Source: Phycisphaerae bacterium
GTDB taxonomy: Bacteria > Planctomycetota > Phycisphaerae > Phycisphaerales > SM1A02
NCBI GenBank assembly: GCA_002862325.1
Contig: PKCT01000018.1
Coordinates: 1-8,610 of the forward strand
Direction of reading: 5' to 3'
Length of the DNA stretch: 8,610 nt
The notes below the pieces were generated by a model. It did not search any database. It had not been told where the DNA came from and was given only the letters and a program-made list of their open reading frames with translations. The position numbers and the translations under genes were made by a program. Numbering within the stretch: the first letter of the stretch is position 1; the number at the start of each line of letters is the position of its first letter. Positions 1 through 6,495 of this stretch are shown piece after piece.

Positions 1-757
1 GCATCCGATTCGCGACCTTCTCGCCTGCGTTCAGCTCGAGCGAAGTTCCACTCTCGTCCGCACCGAGCCGAAGCAGGGAATTCGCGCCTGCGAACATGCC
101 CAGACCGGTCGATGCCTCGATCGTGATCTCTCGTTCCGAAGAAGGCGAGATCAGCGCGAGCCTGCCGGCTCCCTTGTCGCTCTCGATGCGGCAGACGCCA
201 CCGTTCGGCCCGTTGATCTCGAGGCGACCGTGGCCGCTGCCGGAGGCGAGCTTGGTCACGGGTAGTCCTTCGTCGTTGGCGGTGGTCACCAGGCCTCCCG
301 ATTCGTCGGCCGCGAGGAGGACGTGGGGGATGCCGTTCGGTCCATTGACCTCGACTCGGCCTGCGGTGCCGTCCGCATAGGCCGCAAGCACCTGTCTCCC
401 CTCCCGGTTGAAGAGGCTGAGATCGCCCCCGACGCCATTACAGCCGATTCGCGCGGCATTCTTCTCCGCCGAGTCCCAGAGATCGATGCGGCCACCATGC
501 TGAGCGCCTGTCGCGAGGACCACGACGCGGTTGTTGGTGTCGAGGATCTCGAGTCGCCTGGTCTGGACGACGTCCGCGACCGGCTCGAAGCCACGGGCGG
601 CGAGCGCGCCAAGCCCGATCAGCATGACGCCGGTGCACATGACGATTCGCTCCAGCCGCTTCCGCCGTCGCCCCTCCGATCGCAGCGCATGCTCGAGGCG
701 TTCGATCCGATCGGAGAGATCGGAGGGTGTCTGGGAGGGCGGGTCGCACGTGGTCAT
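1..757 (-). CDS. Membrane-anchored beta-repeat protein, partial (C-terminus off left edge)
   Basis: An open frame of 252 codons runs leftward from ATG at 757 and leaves the window without a stop. GGAG at 768-765 sits 7 bases before this ATG. Residues 1-38 are polar, with a heptad-like stretch (about 13-38, including LSDRIERLEHALRSE) ending in the basic cluster GRRRKR. Residues about 38-54 (IVMCTGVMLIGLGALAA) form one hydrophobic helix. The basic residues before it predict a cytoplasmic N-terminus and an exported C-terminal part. After about residue 65 the chain is Gly/Asp/Asn-rich with short alternating beta segments. NGPNG occurs at 138-142 and 182-186 in similar contexts (VEVNGPNG, LEINGPNG), suggesting a repeat of about 44 residues. 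I recall planctomycete hypothetical proteins of this build (coiled coil, helix, then 'xLxILDxxGRxxxxL' beta repeats), but I know of no assigned function. The gene is divergent from the oxidoreductase gene. The reading frame is convincing; the role is unknown. Confidence 0.8.
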   Translation of the reverse strand, partial: MTTCDPPSQTPSDLSDRIERLEHALRSEGRRRKRLERIVMCTGVMLIGLGALAARGFEPVADVVQTRRLEILDTNNRVVVLATGAQHGGRIDLWDSAEKNAARIGCNGVGGDLSLFNREGRQVLAAYADGTAGRVEVNGPNGIPHVLLAADESGGLVTTANDEGLPVTKLASGSGHGRLEINGPNGGVCRIESDKGAGRLALISPSSEREITIEASTGLGMFAGANSLLRLGADESGTSLELNAGEKVANRM

Positions 758-901
758 GTCTGAGCTCCGGATACCTGGCACCGTTCCCCAGAGCGGGGCT
801 CGGCGCCGGCGTTAGGATACCGGCCGGTCCGACGGCTCTGAGTGTTCTTCAGGGTCTCTCGTCGGGTGTTTGGATCAATAGGCAGTCAGGAAATACGACC
901 C
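758..901. promoter_or_regulatory. Divergent intergenic region
   Basis: These 144 bases separate two genes that point away from each other, so promoters for both should lie here. Visible elements are a direct repeat GGATACC (769-775 and 815-821), a small GC hairpin CCCC-5 nt-GGGG (786-798), and GC-rich palindromic bits around GGCGCCGGCG and CCGGCCGG. No convincing -35/-10 pair with proper spacing was found on either strand. That is not surprising for a GC-rich non-proteobacterial genome. The regulatory role is inferred from gene orientation only. Confidence 0.4.
888..893 (+). promoter_or_regulatory. Ribosome binding site choosing the ATG at 902
   Basis: AGGAAA lies 8 bases before ATG 902. The reading frame is open further up to a GTG at 842, which would add 20 residues (starting MFFRVSRRVFGS). 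No comparable purine-rich site precedes that GTG. The extra residues also lie far ahead of the Rossmann fold. ATG 902 is therefore preferred. Confidence 0.6.
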
Positions 902-2158
902 ATGGCGACCTCAAGGAAGAAGAAGCGAGTGGCCGGCAAGGCACGGACCCTCACATCGTCGAAAGAGCCCCTCGGAATCGGTCTGATCGGCACCGGCTTC
1001 ATGGGTAAAGCTCACGCGAACGCATGGGATTCGGCCCCTAAATTCTTCGATCTGCCCAGGAAAGCCCGCCTCGTGGCGGCGGCTGGGCGAGGAGGTGCGG
1101 AAGTCTGTCGATTCGCGGAGCGCTGGGGGTGTGCCAGCAGTACGAATCGGTGGCAGGATCTCTTCGCCGATCCCGATGTGGGTCTGATCGACGTCTGCAC
1201 GCCGAACCATGTTCACGCCGAGATGTCGATCGCGGCTCTGGAGGCTGGACGCCATGTGGCATGTGAAAAGCCTTTGGCGTCGACCCTCGAGGAAGCGAGA
1301 GCGATGAAGGACGCGGCGGGTCGCGCCCGGCGTCGCGGTGTCCGGACCTTCGTGTGGTTCAACTATCGACGCGTTCCGGCCCTCGCCTACGCGCACCGTC
1401 TCATCCAGGAGGGGCGACTCGGTCGCATCTTCCACGTGCGAGCCGCGTACCTCCAGGACTGGGGGCATCCAGAAACGCCCTTGGTATGGCGATTCGACGC
1501 GAAAAAGGCCGGCTCAGGAGCCCACGGCGATCTCAACGCGCACATCATCGATCTCGCGCGTTTTCTGACCGGACAGGAGATCGTGGAGGTGATTGGGGCG
1601 GTCGAGGAGACGTTCGTGAAGCGTCGGGAGCTCGTCGACGACGCGGGTGTGGCGATCAAGGGTGGCGGATCCGTCGGGCGTGGCACGCCGCGGACCGGCC
1701 GCTCGACCGTCGACGACGCGGTGCTCTTTCTCGCTCGGATGAAGGGCGGCGCAGTGGCCAGCTTCGAAGCGACCCGTTTGGCGACGGGCAATCTCAACCG
1801 CAACACCATCGAGATCAACGGCGAGCATGGATCCATCAAGTTCGACTTCGAGCGAATGAACGAGCTTCAGTGGTGGGACCACACCGTGGATCCTGGCCTT
1901 CGAGGCTGGAGTCGGATCATGTGCACCGAAGCGGGCCATCACCCCTATCTCGAAGCGTATTGGCCTGCGGCACATGGACTTGGATACGAGCACGGCTTCA
2001 TCAGCCAGGTCGCGGACATTGTCCGAATGACGGCGGGTGAGGACCCTGAAGTGCCGATGCCGGACTTCGCGGATGCCTACGAGACCCAGCGGGTGCTGGA
2101 GGCGGCGTTGATTTCCGCCCGCGAGCGGCAGGCGGTCAAACTCAAGGACGTTCGATAG
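902..2158 (+). CDS. Gfo/Idh/MocA family NAD(P)-dependent sugar oxidoreductase
   Basis: This 418-residue protein is expected to oxidise or reduce a hydroxyl/keto group on a sugar, sugar acid or cyclitol using NAD(P) in the cytoplasm. A basic, probably disordered tail (residues 1-22) precedes the Rossmann fold. The dinucleotide motif GTGFMG is at 30-35. CTPNHVHAEMSIAALEAGRH leads to the family EKP signature at 122-124, whose Lys123 is the usual catalytic/cofactor lysine. The C-terminal domain holds FNYRRVPA, YLQDWGHPETPLVWRF and GSGAHGDLNAHIIDLARF, giving the D-x3-H pair Asp210/His214 expected at the active site. From memory, the FNYRR / YLQDW / WRF / GSGA-GD--H-ID-AR pattern is close to bacterial levoglucosan dehydrogenases and related planctomycete members, so an anhydrosugar or rare sugar substrate is possible. 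Specificity cannot be read from sequence. There is no signal peptide or Tat motif. A glycine-rich loop (about IKGGGSVGRGTPRTGRS) before VDDAV is also seen in relatives. It stands alone; the spacer and a hairpin separate it from the next gene. Confidence 0.92.
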   Translation: MATSRKKKRVAGKARTLTSSKEPLGIGLIGTGFMGKAHANAWDSAPKFFDLPRKARLVAAAGRGGAEVCRFAERWGCASSTNRWQDLFADPDVGLIDVCTPNHVHAEMSIAALEAGRHVACEKPLASTLEEARAMKDAAGRARRRGVRTFVWFNYRRVPALAYAHRLIQEGRLGRIFHVRAAYLQDWGHPETPLVWRFDAKKAGSGAHGDLNAHIIDLARFLTGQEIVEVIGAVEETFVKRRELVDDAGVAIKGGGSVGRGTPRTGRSTVDDAVLFLARMKGGAVASFEATRLATGNLNRNTIEINGEHGSIKFDFERMNELQWWDHTVDPGLRGWSRIMCTEAGHHPYLEAYWPAAHGLGYEHGFISQVADIVRMTAGEDPEVPMPDFADAYETQRVLEAALISARERQAVKLKDVR

Positions 2159-2164
2159 GCCAAA

Positions 2165-2192
2165 GGTCCAATAACGAAGCGTATTTTGGACC
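2165..2192 (+). terminator. Stem-loop after the oxidoreductase gene, possible terminator
   Basis: GGTCCAA (2165-2171) pairs perfectly with TTGGACC (2186-2192). The pairing can be extended inward as AATA/TATT with a two-base bulge. The element begins 7 bases after the TAG of the oxidoreductase, where a terminator would be expected. No T-run follows the stem (GAGAATCC comes next), so it is not a classical intrinsic terminator. It may instead be a 3'-end stabilising hairpin or an operator. Confidence 0.35.
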
Positions 2193-2265
2193 GAGAATCC
2201 TGCTGGGGAGACTCTCGAGTGGTCGATATACACCGGCCACGCCTCAATTTCCGCGCGGTATCCAC

Positions 2266-2282
2266 GACCGTCGACGACGGTC
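2266..2282. promoter_or_regulatory. Perfect inverted repeat in the autotransporter leader
   Basis: GACCGTC (2266-2272) and GACGGTC (2276-2282) are exact reverse complements around a GAC centre. The outer bases CCAC (2262-2265) and GTGG (2287-2290) could extend the stem across a bulge. It ends 49 bases before the autotransporter ATG and 39 bases before its Shine-Dalgarno. It could be a repressor half-site pair or an RNA hairpin in the leader. No T-run follows, so attenuation by intrinsic termination is unlikely. The structure is seen directly; the function is inferred. Confidence 0.4.
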
Positions 2283-2320
2283 ATGGGTGGCTCGATGCGT
2301 CGCATTGCCCAGAGAAGAAC

Positions 2321-2325
2321 GAGGA
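2321..2325 (+). promoter_or_regulatory. Ribosome binding site choosing the ATG at 2332
   Basis: GAGGA lies 6 bases before ATG 2332. The frame is open upstream to a GTG at 2287, which would add MARCVALPREERGSS and the only cysteine of the whole frame. The good Shine-Dalgarno and the cysteine-free product both favour ATG 2332. Confidence 0.7.
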
Positions 2326-2331
2326 TCAAGC

Positions 2332-5300
2332 ATGCAGCCCACTTTTTCGACGAAGCTCGAAGTCGTGTCCACCTCGCACCGATCCGATGTGGACCGAGGG
2401 TCTTCCCGGCGAGGTCACCGCTTCGTCGCGGCGTTCTTCGTTCTCGGCATCGGAGCGACAACGCACGCGCAGGATGTCTTCGGCGGCGCCGCCGATAGCG
2501 GAAGTGAATTCACCAACGACCTCAACTGGGTGTCTGGCAGCTACCCGGGCGACGACTTCGGTGGTAACACTGTCGACTTCACCTTCGGGGCTCTTCCGCT
2601 TTCTCCGTTCGAGATCATCGTCGGCGTCGAGGTCACGAATCTCGGTGGTCTCAACAATACGCAAGACGACGTCGATGTCGTCTTCAACTCGAATTCAGGC
2701 GTTGGTTCGTTCTCCTTTTCCGACGCCGCCGTCATCGATCCCGGCGCGGACGGCAGCTTCACCTTCAACCTCGATGTGATCGCGCAGGGCAGTATGACCT
2801 TCAATCTGCTCGGAAACCGCGATGTCACCTTCAACAATATGTTCACGACGAATGGGGGCACGATTTTGGCCGATGGGGGCCCTCTCGTATTCAGCGACAC
2901 CTCCACCGTCGAGAGTGGCGCGGGCACGATCTGGTCATCGGAGAATTCGGGTGATATCGAGTTCGATGGCGGGTTCAACGCCACCGGGGATCAGACGTTC
3001 AACCCCGACAGCGGGAGTATCACCTTCGATGGAGCGGTGACGACGGACGGCACCGGAACCATCACTGTGAATGACGGCCGACTCGACTTCACCTCGAATT
3101 CCACGGTCGAGAGCGGCGACGGGACGAGGTGGAACGTCGGTGGTGCGGACGGCGGGTTCGATTTCGCGGGCGGTTTCAACGCCACGGGAAACCAGACGTT
3201 TGAAGGCGACTTCGCCGGAACCGGTGGCGGCGTCGCGGTCGACTACGTCTTCGGTTGGCGATCCGCAACCTTCACGGCTTCTGCGGACGGTCAATTCGCC
3301 ACTTTCGACCAAGTTACGGCCGCTTTCGCCGACACGGTGACGGTCGACGTCGATGCATTCCAGGACTACGGATTCGCATTCAACAGAGAGGCAGACGTCA
3401 CCATGACGAACCTCTCGTCGAACGCCGCCCAATTGATCTTCAATTTCCTCGACGCCGATTCGAAGCTCGTGATCGGCGACGGAACCGCGGGATCGGGCGC
3501 CTTCACGGTGGCCGAGGATTCCGAGATGCTGGTTCGGGGTGATGGCACAATGGAGTTCGTCGATGGATCGTCGACCGCTCTCCTGGACAAGTTCACGCTG
3601 AAGGTCGACGACGGCGCGACCATCGAATGGTTCGGCGACATCTCGCTGGGCGATGCGCCGGGCGGCGACGCGGAGTTCGACATCGACACGACGGGTGGAG
3701 CGGGCAACGCCAAGATCGATTTCCAGGGACGCATCACCCTCGGCGACTCCGTGGAGAGCGCACGAATCTCCGTCACCACCGACGCGGGTGGAGGCGACAC
3801 CGTTCGCTTCTATCGGGACGCCATCCGTGGGCTGGATGCGACGATCGTCGCCAGAGAAAACTCCAACTTCACGCTGTTCGACTTCAATTCCGCATCCAGT
3901 GGGGTCCCGGTCGTGGCGGCGGAGTTCGAGACCGGCTCCACGATGCTGCTCGACGTCTCGGATTCGCCGGCCACCGGCGATTTTCTGCTCTCCTCGATCG
4001 ACGGTGGCTACACCAGCGACGGAGACGGGAATCCGGAGTCCGGCGACGCGACGGTCACGATCCGCTACGAGAACACCAGTGCGAACGAACGCGACGTCAA
4101 TCTCTTCATCCGAGGAGGCACCTACGGTGGCACGATCACACAGGCGGGACAGGACAGCAACCTGACAGTCGGTTGGGCCCAGGGCGAGTCCACCCTGGTT
4201 GGTGCCGACATGGGTGGTACCTATCAAGTCGACATCGGGGGTAGCTACGAATCTCGCAACAACGGTGTCCATACGGTCGGGGTCGACGGCTTCACGACCG
4301 CGCGCATCCAGTCGTACGGGTTGAACGTCATCCAGTCCACGATGATCATCGAGAACGGTGAATTCAACCTCCGGTACGAGGATCAGGACGGTCGACGCGG
4401 CGATGTCCTCCTCTCTTCGTCGGGCACTTTGGCGGACGCCTTGCTGCTTATGAAGAACGCGTCGAGTCTGACGGCCGAGGGTGGGCTCGATCTCCAGTCC
4501 GACAGCACCTTCATGATGGAGGACGACTCGACCGCGACTTTCAAGCGTTCGAGCACAATCGCCGGCCTCTTCTCGCTCGGTAAGGGGACGGCCGCGACCT
4601 TCACGGACGACCTTACGGTTTCCGACGGCGGCGAGGTGTTGATCTACGGTCAGCCCCTGGGGCCCGGTCTTCCCGGCGGAGCCGGTGCGACGTTGACCGC
4701 GAATAATGTCGACCTCGAGGCTGGAAGCGTCCTCCAGATCGTCGGCCCGGTCGATCCGGAGCAGACGTTCGCTCCGGCCGACCTGGTGGTGACGGACGGA
4801 AACATCCAGGTCCGCACCGGTGCGACGATGATCGTCGATGGAGGCCTCGACATCACCAACGGCGGTGCGGCCGGAGATCTGAACGTTTCAGGCACGCTCC
4901 TCGCAGGTTACTTCAACGACGATTCGGTCACGGTGGCGACCGAAGGCACCGCCTTTCTAAAGCAGGGCAATCTCGTGACCAATAACGGCACGCTCAAGTT
5001 CGGGATGTCGAGCGACACGATCGATCCTTCGGTCACGTTGATCGACATCTTCACTGGGCAGGCGGACTTCACGGGCGGCGCGAATCTCACCTTCGACGTC
5101 GAGGGCGTGGACTACATCCCGACGAATCGCAAATACACCATCATCAACGCTGGTGGCGGCATCGTGAATGCATCCCGGTTGACGGTCGATCCGGCGAGCA
5201 GATCCGTCACGCGATGGTGGGATCCTCCCTCCGAGGTGGGCACCACGATCCAGATCTCGTCCGGGTCCGACTACACCCTCCGCAACACGGAGTACCAGTC

Positions 5301-6495
5301 GCAGTACACGCTCGAGTCCGATCTTCTCCCCACCGCCGAGTTCCTGAACCAGTCGCTTCGCCCCATGGCGAACCGCGATCCGACCAGCGCTGCGGCGAAC
5401 TTCCTCGGCACGCTCGACCAGTTTCAATCGCTCGCCGAATACGAAGCCAACCTCCTCAGTACCCAACCGACCGCCCAGGCTTCGGCGGTGCAGATACCGG
5501 TCTTCTCCCAGTACACCACGGTCCTTCGCAATGAACTGCAGAAGAAGTCATCGCTCGTGGAACAACGCACGAGAGCACCGTTCAGGCTCAGCGATCCCCT
5601 CGATCTGGTCGCGAATCAGGCGGAGGTCGCCGAGCGGAACATCCGACAGCGAACCCGATCGGCGACCGACAGTCGCGGCTTCGGGGTGTTCTGGGGCGGC
5701 GAAATCACGACGCCGACGAAGGGCATCGTCGAAGGCGCGAACGGCACGGAGTGGGGCGGCCTCGGTGGCTTCGCCTGGGATCTGGGCGAGTCGGTCTCGG
5801 CGGGCTTCAATCTGGGTTACTCCGCGTTCACCGGCAACGTGAACGACGGGTACGGCGACATGCGGGTCGGCACGCTTCGACTCGGCGGCTTCGCCACCTG
5901 GACGCACGAGAACTTCTTCATGGACGTCGGCATCGCCGGTGGTTGGAACCACTTCGACGTGACGAGAAACGTCTTCTCCCAAGGGGGTGGGCTCGGCGCG
6001 CAGACTCTCAACAGCACCTCCGACGGCTTTCTCGTGGAAGGAACCGTCGGCCTTGGCTACCGGATTCCTCTCGGGGAATCCTTTGCGCTCACGCCCGAGG
6101 GATCGTTCCTCTACAACTTCATCACGACCGGCGACATGGACGAGGCGGGGTCGTCATCGGCATCGCTGAAGGTCGATCCGGGCGACATCAACGCGTTCAC
6201 CGGTCGGGTCGGTGCCGATCTCTCGTGGAGCGCCCTGCCCGGACTCGTCTTCGATGTCGCGGCCGGTTGGCAGGGGACGTTCATCCAGAACGGTGGCTAT
6301 TCCTCCACCCTCACGAACATCAACGTTGATTTTCCCGTCACGGTCGACGACGAGACCATCAATACAGCCTACTACGGAGGCGGCGTGAACTTCGACGCGA
6401 GCTGGAACGTGAGTCTCGACTTCCGCTACGAAGGCCGACAGGGTGACGGGCTCGACCAGAACATGTTCTTCGGTGGAGTCTCGATCTCCTTCTGA
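2332..6495 (+). CDS. Type Va autotransporter, cysteine-free beta-rich passenger, C-terminal 12-strand barrel
   Basis: The 1387-residue product should cross the inner membrane by Sec and place its passenger on the cell surface through its own outer-membrane barrel. The signal peptide is long: a basic n-region up to R30, then the hydrophobic core FVAAFFVLGIGATTHA, with likely cleavage after Ala46 (T-H-A). Residues 47 to about 980 are Gly/Asp/Thr/Ser-rich with short beta strands separated by DG/NG turns, as in right-handed beta-solenoids. A ~65-residue unit is duplicated at about 172-300. Residues about 982-1115 are more helical (ANFLGTLDQFQSLAEYEANL, NELQKKSSLVEQ) and form the pre-barrel linker. 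From about 1116 (RGFGVFWGGEIT) I count 12 amphipathic strand-like segments ending in GGVSISF, with the terminal Phe used for barrel insertion. The barrel is about 272 residues, normal for the family. No cysteine occurs from Met1 to the end, typical of secreted passengers. No GDSG-type serine protease or GDSL lipase motif was seen, so adhesin or structural roles are more likely than catalysis. The next gene starts inside its stop codon. Confidence 0.9.
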   Translation: MQPTFSTKLEVVSTSHRSDVDRGSSRRGHRFVAAFFVLGIGATTHAQDVFGGAADSGSEFTNDLNWVSGSYPGDDFGGNTVDFTFGALPLSPFEIIVGVEVTNLGGLNNTQDDVDVVFNSNSGVGSFSFSDAAVIDPGADGSFTFNLDVIAQGSMTFNLLGNRDVTFNNMFTTNGGTILADGGPLVFSDTSTVESGAGTIWSSENSGDIEFDGGFNATGDQTFNPDSGSITFDGAVTTDGTGTITVNDGRLDFTSNSTVESGDGTRWNVGGADGGFDFAGGFNATGNQTFEGDFAGTGGGVAVDYVFGWRSATFTASADGQFATFDQVTAAFADTVTVDVDAFQDYGFAFNREADVTMTNLSSNAAQLIFNFLDADSKLVIGDGTAGSGAFTVAEDSEMLVRGDGTMEFVDGSSTALLDKFTLKVDDGATIEWFGDISLGDAPGGDAEFDIDTTGGAGNAKIDFQGRITLGDSVESARISVTTDAGGGDTVRFYRDAIRGLDATIVARENSNFTLFDFNSASSGVPVVAAEFETGSTMLLDVSDSPATGDFLLSSIDGGYTSDGDGNPESGDATVTIRYENTSANERDVNLFIRGGTYGGTITQAGQDSNLTVGWAQGESTLVGADMGGTYQVDIGGSYESRNNGVHTVGVDGFTTARIQSYGLNVIQSTMIIENGEFNLRYEDQDGRRGDVLLSSSGTLADALLLMKNASSLTAEGGLDLQSDSTFMMEDDSTATFKRSSTIAGLFSLGKGTAATFTDDLTVSDGGEVLIYGQPLGPGLPGGAGATLTANNVDLEAGSVLQIVGPVDPEQTFAPADLVVTDGNIQVRTGATMIVDGGLDITNGGAAGDLNVSGTLLAGYFNDDSVTVATEGTAFLKQGNLVTNNGTLKFGMSSDTIDPSVTLIDIFTGQADFTGGANLTFDVEGVDYIPTNRKYTIINAGGGIVNASRLTVDPASRSVTRWWDPPSEVGTTIQISSGSDYTLRNTEYQSQYTLESDLLPTAEFLNQSLRPMANRDPTSAAANFLGTLDQFQSLAEYEANLLSTQPTAQASAVQIPVFSQYTTVLRNELQKKSSLVEQRTRAPFRLSDPLDLVANQAEVAERNIRQRTRSATDSRGFGVFWGGEITTPTKGIVEGANGTEWGGLGGFAWDLGESVSAGFNLGYSAFTGNVNDGYGDMRVGTLRLGGFATWTHENFFMDVGIAGGWNHFDVTRNVFSQGGGLGAQTLNSTSDGFLVEGTVGLGYRIPLGESFALTPEGSFLYNFITTGDMDEAGSSSASLKVDPGDINAFTGRVGADLSWSALPGLVFDVAAGWQGTFIQNGGYSSTLTNINVDFPVTVDDETINTAYYGGGVNFDASWNVSLDFRYEGRQGDGLDQNMFFGGVSISF
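2845..3236 (+). repeat. Tandem ~65-residue duplication in the autotransporter passenger
   Basis: Two adjacent units (about residues 172-236 and 237-301) share the same order of elements. Each starts with TTNGGTI or TTDGTGTI, then a short LVF/LDF strand, then STVESGxGTxW (Ser191 and Ser257), a variable Asp/Gly stretch, and GGFNATGxQTF (Gly213 and Gly280). The blocks are nearly identical while the linkers differ by one-residue indels. The DNA differs mostly at third positions, so the duplication is not very recent. It probably adds turns to a beta-solenoid. Confidence 0.75.

Noticed and set aside
323..763. 146-residue plus-strand frame over the left-edge gene
   Set aside because: The minus-strand frame has a ribosome binding site, a coiled coil, a membrane helix and repeats. 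The plus-strand frame has none of these.
786..798. CCCC-5 nt-GGGG hairpin in the divergent spacer as a terminator
   Set aside because: It lies between two gene starts, where no transcript should end. The stem is only 4 bp and no T-run follows on either strand.
2186..2232. Promoter for the autotransporter (TTGGAC at 2186, TATACA at 2227)
   Set aside because: The two boxes are 35 bases apart, far from the usual 16-18, and neither has a good partner at the right distance.
2407..2430. Twin-arginine export motif in the autotransporter signal (SRRGHRF)
   Set aside because: The positions after RR do not match the consensus S/T-RR-x-F-L-K, and autotransporters normally use Sec. The arginines fit an ordinary long basic n-region.
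1514..2461. 315-residue open frame on the minus strand across the oxidoreductase end, the spacer and the autotransporter start
   Set aside because: It overlaps two well-supported plus-strand genes and shows no domain. It crosses the intergenic region only because stops are rare in GC-rich DNA.
2283..2498. 71-codon frame starting with an ATG just after the inverted repeat, a possible upstream ORF
   Set aside because: No ribosome binding site precedes it. The product is Arg-rich with no features and mostly overlaps the autotransporter start in another frame.
2935..4272. 445-residue open frame on the minus strand inside the autotransporter gene
   Set aside because: It is a shadow of the GC-rich codon pattern opposite a strongly supported gene. 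Its product is Arg/Val/Asp-rich low-complexity sequence with no recognisable domain or signal.
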